Below, in pieces: positions 42,087 through 51,700 of a stretch of 64,000 nucleotides of DNA. The notes beneath the pieces were generated by a model, which saw nothing but the letters and a program-made list of their open reading frames with translations, did not search any database and was not told the origin of the DNA. The translations under genes were made by a program, and so were the position numbers. The stretch is from a virus. The stretch spans positions 1-64,000 of IMG/VR virus record IMGVR_UViG_3300037054_000148; one strand, written 5' to 3'. Position 1 is the stretch's first letter. Each line of letters begins with the position of its first letter.

Positions 42087-43139
42087 CTACTTCTCTTTCA
42101 GGAGATATTTGTTATTAATCGCCTTGAAGCTGACCGTTTCACCGTTAACAAGCGAGGTGGATTTGAAAACTAGCCCTTCCCTGATCTGAGCGTTGAGACT
42201 TGGACCTGCTCCGGCAAAAGCGAGGATTTCTTCCATGGTTGGGTAGGTCTGGAATACTCTCAGATCCTCATGGATGACTGGAACAGAGTGGAGGTGCTCT
42301 CCCTTGGGGAGAAGAACTTCGAGGGCCTGGAGGACATCCTGACGCTCCTGGCGGGTCATATAGCGATGAGCATCAATGTCCCAGATATCGAAGACAAAGA
42401 GTTCCTGACCCTTGAGTTTTTCGTTATTTCCTTGGATTCCCTCTCCGATCAGTTCCCCCTGGATGGCGATGTTGAGCCCCAGGTATTTCAGAAGTTCAAC
42501 GAGGTTCAGGCGGTTGATGATCCTCCAGAAGGAGTTGTTCTGATCCTCTTTGAGGTCCAGATTCCGGCTGCAAACTCCGGTATCTCCATTCCGATGGTAG
42601 ACGGTCATGCTCGAACCGTCAAGTTTGACCGTAGTTTCGAAGCCCAGATCCCTGTGCTCCTCGAAGAACTCAGAGAGGTTCTGGATCCGCTCTTGATCGG
42701 TTTTGCGAATGAAGCCAGGAAACATGCCCTTGACCTGACCAGCAAGGCAAGCGGGGATTGGGGGCTCGTATTTAAGGACACCCAATTGCTCGGTGACATC
42801 TGCCCCTTCGTCCATGCTGTGAATCTTATTGTTGGCCAGCACGTAGAGGGGAAGAATGAGCCCCTGACTAACCTGTCCACGCAATTTGACTGTGCGGAGC
42901 CGTTCACCACGAACCCCTTCATACTCACGGGGCTCCTGTCCTTCTTTGGTGAGGAAGGGAGCGAGTGCAGTTGGCACCCATGAATCGATTTCCAAATATA
43001 CGATGGGGTCGCCAACACTGAACTCTCCCTTGCCGACTACAACTTTCCACCCACCTACGGTGGCAACTTCGATTTTGTCGGCCCCTTCGATAGGGTCAAT
43101 GCTGAGGATGTGTCTGACACTGGCTAGTTTGCGTTCCAT
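42087..43139 (-). CDS. RNA ligase, DRB0094 (Rnl5) type
   Basis: Product of 350 residues. OB-like N-terminal domain (residues 1-130, IEVATVGGWKVVVGKGEFSVGD) and a ligase domain with KLDGSS (nucleotidyl Lys), SRNLDL, IQGELIGEG, EGLVFKS and FKAINNKYLLK (motif V). The layout, with an N-terminal extra domain, is that of Deinococcus DraRnl, which seals nicks with 3'-OH RNA ends. Here it may repair tRNAs or the many structured RNAs. Confidence 0.85.
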   Translation of the reverse strand: MERKLASVRHILSIDPIEGADKIEVATVGGWKVVVGKGEFSVGDPIVYLEIDSWVPTALAPFLTKEGQEPREYEGVRGERLRTVKLRGQVSQGLILPLYVLANNKIHSMDEGADVTEQLGVLKYEPPIPACLAGQVKGMFPGFIRKTDQERIQNLSEFFEEHRDLGFETTVKLDGSSMTVYHRNGDTGVCSRNLDLKEDQNNSFWRIINRLNLVELLKYLGLNIAIQGELIGEGIQGNNEKLKGQELFVFDIWDIDAHRYMTRQERQDVLQALEVLLPKGEHLHSVPVIHEDLRVFQTYPTMEEILAFAGAGPSLNAQIREGLVFKSTSLVNGETVSFKAINNKYLLKEK

Positions 43140-43320
43140 TTGATTTCTCCTTGAAAATTTCCTGATGAATTGCGGAATAAATGGCGAGAGCCTTTTCGGA
43201 TACCTCTTCCCTTATGGGTTCTGGAGTCTCCTGAAGGATCTTGAGCAGCAGCGCCCTGAGTTTTAGGAGACGTTCTGAAGTTTCACGGTCTAAGCTGTGG
43301 TGGGGAAGTGGTATGAGCAA
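43096..43320 (-). CDS. small helical protein (74 aa), TTG start
   Basis: Helical 74-residue product (LLKLRALLLKILQETPEPI). The TTG start is preceded by GAGG, and the promoter begins ten bases further up. It overlaps the ligase start by 44 bases. Confidence 0.5.
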   Translation of the reverse strand: MLIPLPHHSLDRETSERLLKLRALLLKILQETPEPIREEVSEKALAIYSAIHQEIFKEKSNGTQTSQCQTHPQH

Positions 43321-43336
43321 AATTAGCCTCTGTCAT

Positions 43337-43366
43337 ATTATACCCAGATTTGGGTAGGAATGTCTA
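43337..43366 (-). promoter_or_regulatory. sigma70-like promoter, leftward
   Basis: Minus strand -35 TAGACA, 18 bp spacer ending in GGG, consensus -10 TATAAT; directly after the rIIB terminator. Confidence 0.8.
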
Positions 43367-43367
43367 C

Positions 43368-43403
43368 AAAAAAAATGAGGACCGAACATTCGCCCGGTCC
43401 TCA
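43368..43403 (-). terminator. strong intrinsic terminator after rIIB
   Basis: Nine-base stem TGAGGACCG/CGGTCCTCA followed by eight Ts that run into the -35 box of the next promoter. Confidence 0.88.
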
Positions 43404-43435
43404 TCACATCTCTATCTTAGGAGGAGGAGAGATGC

Positions 43436-44551
43436 TTACTTTTCACCGGCCAGGGTTTCGATGACCTGGAGAACCTTACCCATGGTGGAGGGCTTGAAGA
43501 ACCGGCCCTCAGCTTCAACCCGATCCGCATAAATCCGGAGAGGCATATCCAGAGCGGTAGCCACCTGAGTCTGGGTCAGGCCCCTGAGCAGACGAGCCTT
43601 GGTGATGGGGTTGTGGATATGAGAGAGGTCCGCTTCTTCAGGGACGGCGAACAGGTTGGGCTCTTCGTCCGACACATGGGCCAGGAAGTGCTCTCCGTCA
43701 TCGGTTTCCGCACAGACACAATCGCTGACCGGATCCCCACATTCGGAGCAGATACTATCACCGGGTTCATCCTGGAACTCCTCCTCCTCGAATTCACCCG
43801 GAGCCACAGAGGTGGAGAATGCTTCATACCGCTGGACATCGGTCCCACCGTACTCGTCAATCACCTCATAGGCGCAACAACGTCCCTTGGCGAAGTGGTA
43901 GTCGTTGGGGATGGAGGTCACATCCTTGGGGTTGATCTTCACGACCATCACCCGCTCCCCACCGAAACAGGTCAGATAGGAGAGGCCGCAGAAGTGGTAG
44001 CCGGTGGAGCAGTGGTTGGTGCGAATCGGGTCACAAAGATTGCGATACATGGAGGGCTTCTCGCCCACCTTGTTGCTGATGCTCTGGCTGTAGCAGTCCA
44101 GGTAGTCCTCCCGCACCTTCTTGTAGGCCAGGAAGCAACCATCCTCAGTGATGGGCAGCCCATTTTTCTCCAGGAACTCGTACAGTTCGTTGATCGCATG
44201 GGGAGCCGGATTGAGGAACAGGTTCTTCAGGAAGTTGAGCATGGGGGTCGTATCGAAACCCTCAGCGAACATCCGGGGAAGCCGGTCAGCGAGACTGTGA
44301 TGCAGGGGCTCCTGGCCATAATAGACCATGGACTCCTCGGCGTTCCACCAGATCTCACCCTTGAGGTTGACGGCTCGTTCGAGGTAGGTAGCAGCCTCTT
44401 CCCAGTTGCCGGTAACCACGCAGTCCTTGACTTGCTGGTAAAGACAACTGGTCTTGCTGATCGTATAGTTGACTCCGCCGATCACGACGACCAGGGAATC
44501 ACCGGCAATGATGAAGGCACCGGTCTTGGGACTTGCGAGTGCTGCGGTCAT
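43436..44551 (-). CDS. rIIB: rIIB-like protein
   Basis: Product of 371 residues. The rIIB core is clear: FLAYKKVREDYLDCYSQSISNKVG, then DPIRTNHCSTGYHFCGLSYL, MVVKINPKDVTSIPNDY and KGRCCAYEVIDEYGG. After it come a zinc ribbon (CSECGDPVSDCVC) and a C-terminal HTH (ARLLRGLTQTQVATALDM), not present in T4 rIIB. rIIA/rIIB act at the membrane against superinfection or exclusion systems in T4. Strong promoter upstream and terminator downstream. Confidence 0.85.
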   Translation of the reverse strand: MTAALASPKTGAFIIAGDSLVVVIGGVNYTISKTSCLYQQVKDCVVTGNWEEAATYLERAVNLKGEIWWNAEESMVYYGQEPLHHSLADRLPRMFAEGFDTTPMLNFLKNLFLNPAPHAINELYEFLEKNGLPITEDGCFLAYKKVREDYLDCYSQSISNKVGEKPSMYRNLCDPIRTNHCSTGYHFCGLSYLTCFGGERVMVVKINPKDVTSIPNDYHFAKGRCCAYEVIDEYGGTDVQRYEAFSTSVAPGEFEEEEFQDEPGDSICSECGDPVSDCVCAETDDGEHFLAHVSDEEPNLFAVPEEADLSHIHNPITKARLLRGLTQTQVATALDMPLRIYADRVEAEGRFFKPSTMGKVLQVIETLAGEK

Positions 44552-44571
44552 GAGAGTTCTCTCCTCAGAAT

Positions 44572-44601
44572 ATTATACCCGTTATTGGGTGGGGTTGCAT
44601 A
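44572..44601 (-). promoter_or_regulatory. sigma70-like promoter, leftward
   Basis: Minus strand -35 TATGCA, 18 bp spacer ending in GGG, -10 TATAAT; drives rIIB. Confidence 0.75.
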
Positions 44602-44609
44602 GAAAAACT

Positions 44610-46763
44610 TCAGATTTTTTCGGTGAGGAACAGGGCCTCAATCAGGCTGACAGCCTCTTTCAACTGGCTCCATTCGGTATAGTGAGTGAACGCACTGGCC
44701 ACCAGCTTGAACTTATCCATGACTTTGGAGAGGTTGGGCATTTCGACAGCGTGGCTACTCTGATTGATCGGACTCCGACCCATCACCCTGGCCAGTTCAA
44801 GGCGAACCTTATAGGCGGCAAGGATTTTTTCGGAAGAGAAGTGAGTCCGGTAGGCTTTTTCGATGTCAGCGATAGCCGGAATAGTTCGATTGTCATCGTT
44901 GATGCCGACCGACTGAAGAGTGTCTTCCAGGTTCCGACGAGGGGTCTTCAGACCGGTGTCATAGAAGGAGACGGAAGTAGCCTGCTTCAGTTCCTCCAGT
45001 TCAGCAGGGGCAAATACCACCGCTTTCAGCGCCACCTGGGTCAAGTCTACCCACTTTTCCCGTTCCTCTGGATCCATCTTGTTCAGTTCGGTCATGAAAC
45101 GGGGGCTACCGCTGAAGATCTGGTCATCGGCAGCCATGTGACCCAACTGAACCATCAGCTTGCAGAGACCATACAGGCTGCGGGGCTCTGAAATGTGGTC
45201 TTCAGGGCAGGACATGCCATCCTTGAGACCGGGCTGGTTCTTGAAAGTGCGGATGTAGAAGTATTGATCACCACTGAAGTCTTCATCTTCGTCCACTTCA
45301 GCCCATGCGCCCTTCCAGGCCGTAGCAGTCATCTGGAACACCTGAAAAGAGTTCTTGAGCTTGCCAGAGGCGGTCCGAACAATCTTAGGCAGTTCGGCCT
45401 TCATCGTGCTCAGGAGTTTGATTTCAGTCGGTCCACCCAACACACTGGAAATGAACTCATTGATGTCTTCCTGCACGGCTTCAAATTTCTGACCGAAGCC
45501 AGGGCCAATCAGGTACCACACCGTGCCGCTGCCGCCCTGGCCAAACTGCTTGATCCAGCGGGTCAGCACCCCCTTAGAGCCCCTAGTGAGGTCGTTGCGG
45601 ACCAGAATGTGAGTCTGAGGTTTGACGAAATTGTTGCTCGTCTCCTTCACACCATGCCGGTAGCCCCGCTTCTCACAGGCATACAGGGACAGGGTGGGGT
45701 GGTCCTGGGGCTTAATCTCGATGTAGTCCGGAACCTTCTGACCGTTCCACATGATGTCCACGTTCTTCAAGGCGTAACGGATGGAGTTGTTCTTCATCAG
45801 TTCATTAAAGAGCGTGACTGCTTCCCACAGAGTCGGGGCATTGGCGATAGTCTTGCTTACTTCCGCACCAATTTCTGTGGCGACCATCTTGATGCGGTCG
45901 TCCAGATTCTTGGAAGTGGCCTTGTTCATCGAAAGAGATTCGCGGGACGCCGAAACTTCGAGTTCACCGATCTCGAAGAACATGTCCACACCCAGCCAGA
46001 GCAGTTCGTCGGCCTGGGCATCATTCGTATGAGGAACCGGGTAGGCGACCACACCCTGGATGGCCCTGCCCCCACCATCTCCGTAAGCATCCTTACGAAT
46101 GGCCCAACCGGTACCCTTGGTGGAGTAGACGGGCTTTTCGATTCGGATCTTGGCTCCAGTGAAGTTGGGAGTGACAGGAAAATAGGTGAAGGTGTGGACC
46201 GCATCCGTCTGGAAAGTGTAGAAGTCATTGGACTTGACAGCCATCTGGACATCCAGACCGGTGGGACCATCATAGGCTTCTTCCGACATCTTGACGATGC
46301 TGGGCATTCCCTCATCCGTGAAGAAGGCGGTGTAAATCTTCTTCATCCCGTCGAAACGACTGGTGACGGTGAAGGTCTGCGTATAGCAGAAGGGGCTCTT
46401 GGAGCCCAGACCCAGCGCACCAATGTAGTCATTGGAGTCGGTCTTGGTGCTGCTGAAGTAGGTCGTGTAGAGTCCGTAGATGTCCTCTTCGGAGAGACCA
46501 GGGCCGAAGTCAGAGACCCGGAAAAAGGGCTCGAACTGGTTCGGAAGGTGAATGTCGAACGGCTTTTTCGCAGCCCCTACGGCCACGTGGGCATCATAAG
46601 CGTTGCAGGACAATTCGCGGATCACCGCCTTGATCTTATGGGTGTAGAGTCCACTGCTCAAGATCTGGAACGCCTTAGCGTTCGCATTGATCTTGAAGGT
46701 GCCGATCTGATTGGTGAGCCCACCAGTGACCAGAGCCGCCGCACCACTTTCTTGAAGCTTCAT
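44610..46763 (-). CDS. rIIA: rIIA-like GHKL ATPase
   Basis: Product of 717 residues from the ATG at 46763, with GGAGGGG before it; the frame extends ten codons further but without a site. Bergerat ATP-binding fold: N box VIRELSCNAYDAHV, G1 SDFGPGLSEEDI and G2 GALGLGSKSPF, as in gyrase/Hsp90/rIIA. The C-terminal half has no known fold. Paired with the rIIB-like gene as in T4. Confidence 0.87.
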   Translation of the reverse strand: MKLQESGAAALVTGGLTNQIGTFKINANAKAFQILSSGLYTHKIKAVIRELSCNAYDAHVAVGAAKKPFDIHLPNQFEPFFRVSDFGPGLSEEDIYGLYTTYFSSTKTDSNDYIGALGLGSKSPFCYTQTFTVTSRFDGMKKIYTAFFTDEGMPSIVKMSEEAYDGPTGLDVQMAVKSNDFYTFQTDAVHTFTYFPVTPNFTGAKIRIEKPVYSTKGTGWAIRKDAYGDGGGRAIQGVVAYPVPHTNDAQADELLWLGVDMFFEIGELEVSASRESLSMNKATSKNLDDRIKMVATEIGAEVSKTIANAPTLWEAVTLFNELMKNNSIRYALKNVDIMWNGQKVPDYIEIKPQDHPTLSLYACEKRGYRHGVKETSNNFVKPQTHILVRNDLTRGSKGVLTRWIKQFGQGGSGTVWYLIGPGFGQKFEAVQEDINEFISSVLGGPTEIKLLSTMKAELPKIVRTASGKLKNSFQVFQMTATAWKGAWAEVDEDEDFSGDQYFYIRTFKNQPGLKDGMSCPEDHISEPRSLYGLCKLMVQLGHMAADDQIFSGSPRFMTELNKMDPEEREKWVDLTQVALKAVVFAPAELEELKQATSVSFYDTGLKTPRRNLEDTLQSVGINDDNRTIPAIADIEKAYRTHFSSEKILAAYKVRLELARVMGRSPINQSSHAVEMPNLSKVMDKFKLVASAFTHYTEWSQLKEAVSLIEALFLTEKI

Positions 46764-46781
46764 GTTTTCCCCTCCACAATC

Positions 46782-46811
46782 AGTATACCGCACTGACTGA
46801 GGATATGTATA
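46782..46811 (-). promoter_or_regulatory. sigma70-like promoter, leftward
   Basis: Minus strand -35 TATACA, 18 bp spacer, -10 TATACT; drives rIIA. Confidence 0.75.
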
Positions 46812-46820
46812 GGAGAAACT

Positions 46821-47141
46821 TTAATTTTCTCTGCCCCTCAGTTGCTCCAGGGCCTCCTCATCCCATTTGGGGATCCCACCCTCTACCTCCATGGCATACT
46901 TTTCGGCTTCCGGATCTTCCGGATCGAAGCTGACCACGACCTCACGGTATGTTCCGAAGTCATGGTCCTGTGCCTTGATGGTCAAGAAGGCTTTGGTTGG
47001 GAGAACCCCAAACACTCGGAGAAGCTGCTCCATGTAGACCCTGCACTCAAGCAAATTCTGCTGAGTGAAGTTGGGGTCCACCGTCTGGGCACAGTCCTCC
47101 TCGTAGGGGGCCGAACCGATGAAAAACGTTTCTTGATTCAT
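46821..47141 (-). CDS. hypothetical protein (106 aa)
   Basis: Acidic product of 106 residues. AGGAGGGG precedes the ATG. No domain recognised. Confidence 0.6.
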   Translation of the reverse strand: MNQETFFIGSAPYEEDCAQTVDPNFTQQNLLECRVYMEQLLRVFGVLPTKAFLTIKAQDHDFGTYREVVVSFDPEDPEAEKYAMEVEGGIPKWDEEALEQLRGREN

Positions 47142-47163
47142 TTTACCCCTCCTTTAGGGATGT

Positions 47164-47547
47164 TCAATTCATATTCAAGAATGGCAGTATGTCCACATCA
47201 AAGAAAACTTTGATCAGTGCGGCTGCCAAAAACCCAAAAAATACTAGTCCGACGATAGTGTAGACGGCATAGGCGAAGAAGTTGAACACTTTAATGATAT
47301 CTGCCGGGTTATCCTGCACCATAATCTCACGAGATTCTCCGGTGTCCAAATAGATGGTTCGTGGCACCTTCGGACGATCTGAAAATTGCTCACAGAAATA
47401 CCAGACTGCATAGACGGTGAACACAGCCAGAAAGTAAATGACCGCAAAGCATACGGCAAAGACGCAGAAAGCTAGAATTGCCCAAATAATCCCGATGAGA
47501 GTGATCCCGCCCCAGAATCCTTCTTCTTGAACATGCTCGTTGCTCAT
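47164..47547 (-). CDS. small membrane protein (127 aa)
   Basis: Two or three hydrophobic segments (LIGIIWAILAFCVFAVCFAVIYFLAV written as LIGIIWAILAFCVFA and VIYFLAVFTVYAVWYF, then FAYAVYTIVGLVFFGFLAAALI) around a polar loop. Own promoter upstream. Unknown role, possibly envelope-directed like the rII proteins. Confidence 0.65.
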   Translation of the reverse strand: MSNEHVQEEGFWGGITLIGIIWAILAFCVFAVCFAVIYFLAVFTVYAVWYFCEQFSDRPKVPRTIYLDTGESREIMVQDNPADIIKVFNFFAYAVYTIVGLVFFGFLAAALIKVFFDVDILPFLNMN

Positions 47548-47563
47548 CGGAGCCCCCTACCAT

Positions 47564-47593
47564 ATTATACTGGATGGGGGTGAGATATGTATA
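47564..47593 (-). promoter_or_regulatory. sigma70-like promoter, leftward
   Basis: Minus strand -35 TATACA, 18 bp spacer, -10 TATAAT; precedes the membrane protein gene. Confidence 0.78.
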
Positions 47594-47603
47594 CAAAAGA
47601 TTT

Positions 47604-48038
47604 TCAGCGACCCGTCGATCCAAACCCCGCATCCTTGCGTTGGCTCTTCTCCTGCCCCTCTAAAAATTCTTCTTCGGATATCTCAGTCAAGGGCATAAGC
47701 GTAAGCTGCTCAAGACTAAACTGGCAAATAGCATCACCGGCCTGAAGATGAAGTGGGGGGTAAGCGGAGGCAATGACCTTGAGTTCTCCCGTATACTCAT
47801 TATCAATTACCCCTCCGTGAATCTTCAATCCCTTCAGGGCTTTACCACTTTTTTCAAGAAACTTGACCCAATATCCAGGAGGAATGAGGAGCTTGATACC
47901 TGTTGGGTAGGCATGGGGGGCCTCGGTTACAAGACATTCCTGGTTCACAAACAAATCGTAACCTGTATCTGTAAAATTTGCCTTGGAGGGCAACTTAGCC
48001 GTAGGGGCGGATCGAAAAACACGCAATGCTTCATTCAT
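47604..48038 (-). CDS. dut: dUTPase
   Basis: Product of 144 residues with the five trimeric dUTPase motifs: DTGYDL, KSGKALKG (variant of RSGL), GVIDNEYTG, FSLEQLTL and the C-terminal R-K-D-AGFGSTGR. It hydrolyses dUTP, keeping uracil out of phage DNA and feeding dTTP synthesis. In line with the RNR gene nearby. Overlaps the HNH gene by four bases. Confidence 0.92.
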   Translation of the reverse strand: MNEALRVFRSAPTAKLPSKANFTDTGYDLFVNQECLVTEAPHAYPTGIKLLIPPGYWVKFLEKSGKALKGLKIHGGVIDNEYTGELKVIASAYPPLHLQAGDAICQFSLEQLTLMPLTEISEEEFLEGQEKSQRKDAGFGSTGR

Positions 48039-48760
48039 AACTTCTCCTTCGTGGTAATTGATATAAAGAATTTCTGAACAAAAGGATTTAGTTTATGGTT
48101 GTGCCCATCATGTGCAGATATTTTGTGACAGTAATGGCACAAAGTTATCAAATTAGACATAAGAATGGCCTTTGTGTTATCTTTACTTAAGGGGATAATG
48201 TGATGGACTCTTAAATTATAATGGTCCCCACAAATTTGACATTTAAACCCATCTCGTAGTAAGACTTTACGTTTAACTCCAGAAGATTTTATCACCCCCC
48301 TTAGCTGCTCATCAATTGAAGTGAGAAGGGTATTCTCATCTCTGCCAGAAGATTTTCTGTAGTGTCTAAAATAATCTCTTACACAATCCCTCTGTAAGCA
48401 ACCACACGAAGCAGTGCTAGCTTTTAAATGAGAGGTTGAGACAACGACCTCGTTACCACAGGAGCACATACATTTCCAAAAGGTGTCCCTCCCTCCTACT
48501 TTAGATGCTCGTTCCAAGACTGTGAGCCTTCCGAATGTTTTTCCTTCTAAGGGGGCTACTCGTGAGCACCCACAAGAAGATGTCTTTCTCCCAGAGTAAG
48601 TAAGCCGCTGGCTCTGAATCTCTACTTGATTACCACAGGAACATTGACATACCCAGTAGCAGCTACCATTTTTACTCCTTCGTGAAGATGGGGATACCAC
48701 CGTCAGTTTTCCCACTATTAACCCTGTTAGGTCTCTAATCCCACTTTTCATCCTACCCAC
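48035..48760 (-). CDS. HNH endonuclease with two GKLTV zinc repeats
   Basis: Product of 241 residues. Two related N-terminal repeats (GLIVGKLTVVSP ... CQCSCGN and GKTFGRLTVLER ... CMCSCGN, each ending SCGC) typical of phage DNA-binding modules, then an HNH: CQICGDHYNLRVHHIIPLS and CHYCHK. It is lodged between RNR and dut, overlapping both, a typical site for a free-standing homing endonuclease. Confidence 0.85.
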   Translation of the reverse strand: MGRMKSGIRDLTGLIVGKLTVVSPSSRRSKNGSCYWVCQCSCGNQVEIQSQRLTYSGRKTSSCGCSRVAPLEGKTFGRLTVLERASKVGGRDTFWKCMCSCGNEVVVSTSHLKASTASCGCLQRDCVRDYFRHYRKSSGRDENTLLTSIDEQLRGVIKSSGVKRKVLLRDGFKCQICGDHYNLRVHHIIPLSKDNTKAILMSNLITLCHYCHKISAHDGHNHKLNPFVQKFFISITTKEKL

Positions 48761-51700
48761 ACTTAGAATCCATAAAATTGCAAGAACTACAGAGTTTAAC
48801 TAAACACCCACTCTCTCGTTTAAACACTAGCTCCGCCCCACAAAGCGGACACACTTCTCCTTTAGCTAGTTCTTTAGCTATAGCCTCTTCATCAGGAACG
48901 TAGTTTTTTAGTACTCGATTTAACACACTGGGGTAATCAAAAAGGGAGTTTGAAGATTTTTGAAGCTGTTCACAAATATCTGAAACCATCACGCCATTCC
49001 TAAGAGATAATGAGATAAACCGAGTAAGTGCTAAACCCTCCGGGGAAGGGAAACGAGCGCCAATATTACTAATTTTTACAATATCACTTTCTTCATCCTC
49101 GCTAAGCCATACAGTGAGAGAGTAATGGCCTCGTGACTTTTTAACAAGTTCTGCCTTATAGTATTTGTTGGGAAGGGGAGTGTCCTCTTCTACTCCAGCA
49201 AATACTTCAATGGGGGTGCCATTAACCAGCCCCACCAGCACGGACCAGGGTTTATCCTTGTATTTGACCTTGTGGATCTTGATATCCGTGGTCTTGGGCC
49301 GCTCTCTTCGAACAATCGGGTCTACAACTTCCTTCTTGATGCTATTCAGCACTCCAGTTCGACACTTATCCCGATAGACGGTGATGCCCTTCAGGCCATT
49401 ATCAAATGCCTCCATGTACAATTGACTCACATCTTCTACCGTAGCATCTTCAGGGAGATTTACTGTGCTGCTAATGCTATGATCAATATGTCGTTGAATT
49501 GCGGCTTGCATCTTGATTCGCTTGTGGTAATCAATGGAGTTAGCTTCTACATAGATGGATATGTCAAAATCGGGGTTAATGTTCAACGCATCCTGAATTC
49601 CCTGGTGATACACCGTGTATTGAACGGTGTCTCCGGATCCTGGAACTTTCACACTACGAGTCATGGCGGCGAGGAATAGAGGCTCAATTCCAGAGGTGCA
49701 ATTTCGCATCTCGATACTCAGGGAACCCGCAGGGGACTGAGTGAGTAGCCCAATATTTCGCAGACCCTTGGCTTTAATCATACCCTGAGTTTTTTTACTA
49801 AGACGCTGAATAAAGGGGGACTTCTTGTGACGTTCCCAGTCAAAAATCTGAAAACTGCCCTTCTCTTCGGCCAACAGAGCAGAAGTTTGATAAGCGATAT
49901 TGGCCAAAAAGTCGTAGATGGATTCAGCCATCTGTATTGCCTCATCCGTATCATAACGAAGCCCCATCATGGCCAACGCATCGGCTAATCCAGTGTTGCC
50001 CACTGAGATACGACGACCTAGAACTCCGGCAATGCGATTCCCCTCAAGAGGCAGGATCGGAAGATCCCAAGACTTGATGTTATCCTGTGCCCTGACTCCA
50101 ATGCCAATTACCTCTGCATAGGCATCAAAATCAAAACTAGCTTCTGAGGTATAGGGATGGCGAACAAAAGCGGGTAAAAAGAAGAGACCCAGATTACATG
50201 AGTCAAATGCACTCAAGGTTTCTTCGGCACAGTTATGGGATATTAAACCATTAGCATCAAAGGCATGTGGTCCCTCAACGGTGCAATCAAACACTTCTTC
50301 CTCACCAGCAGGTTCAATGGACACCACTTTAGTAGTAGTGCAATCTCTATAGGCTGCACGTTTATGGGGTGAGAGAATTAGGGCAAGTTTAGCTGCTTTG
50401 CTATCTTGAAGGAAACCCACCCTCTTCTCAAATGTAGCAATACTGCTTCTGGATATCACCAGTTCGTGATTCGCCTTACACCAAAAAAGGCCGTTTTCAC
50501 CGGTTCCATTATTAAGGGGCATTTCACGAAACTCTGCATTTCGTCGATTTTCGTATATGGAAGAGTTAATTCCAAAACGAGCAAGGAGTCGCTGGACTAG
50601 GTGGAGTATTTGAGTGTCAGACTGATTCAATCTAACTGAGCTTCCTTTATTGGGGTTTACCAAAACTGTGCCATCTGCATCAAAAAGACCTGATAGAAAT
50701 CCACTAATAAAACTTGAGCTTGCACGCTCAATACTATCTAGAGGTCGTTTAGTGGGAAATTCAAGGTATTGGGAACAAAGATTAAAGAGTTGCATGGATC
50801 TTACATATATTCTGTCTCCTTCAGGTTCCAAATTAATCTTTGATCCAAAAGGAAAGGGGCTCTTCATGGATAAGGGATCCAGGGTTTTAATAAACTCAAC
50901 GGCTTTTTGTGCGGTCGCCTTTCCTTCCTCCCAGAAGCCTAAAATTGCTGACTTGGTGGAAGTGTGGTAATGACCATCTCCCAGCAACGAGCCCACTAAA
51001 TAGCCCTCTTCAAAAGTTTCAGGCCCTCCCCAGCAAACCTGGGGATTTTGGCTGAGAAGAAGTTCAGCTTTAAGTTGAAGATTCTGTAATTCTACCCATT
51101 CTGGCACCCCATCAGCCCCTCTGACCAGAAACTTATGATTGGCTGTAGCCTTAATGGAGTGCCCTCGGCTGGTAGATACTTTATAAACTGGTTTGACACC
51201 AGTAGACCAAAAACCAGTGGTGGGAAAATGTTCTCCGTTGAGCGTGGTCATGTGAGGAATACCCACTAAATCTTTAACTTGCTTAGCTCCCCCATCAGTT
51301 AGAATCCAAGTGTCACCCGTAAGACATGGATTCAGCCCAACGGTCTCAAACGAATAGTTGACCCATTTGGTCTCTCCGGTTGCTGGATCAGTAAACTCAA
51401 TCTCAGGAAGGACCGTATACTGATCCGCAGGGGATTCACGAATAATATGATCCCAATTTAGAATCCCAGGTTCTGCTGAACTCCACGCATGGTACATCAG
51501 CTTGTCCCACAAAACTCTAGCCTTAATCATTCTAGAAATTCGTGGGTAGGCGTTATCCTTGAACTCAAACCAGAGTTCATATTCCCCGTCTTCCTTGACT
51601 GCTTTCATAAATTGGTCGTTGATTCGAACTGATACATTGGAGTGAGAGGTGGACTTTAAGCGATCTGCCACCGCTGCCCACTTGTAGTCGTTGATGTTGA

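Noticed and set aside
45195-46796. A 533-codon plus-strand frame
   Set aside because: Complete shadow of the rIIA-like gene, no recognisable domain.
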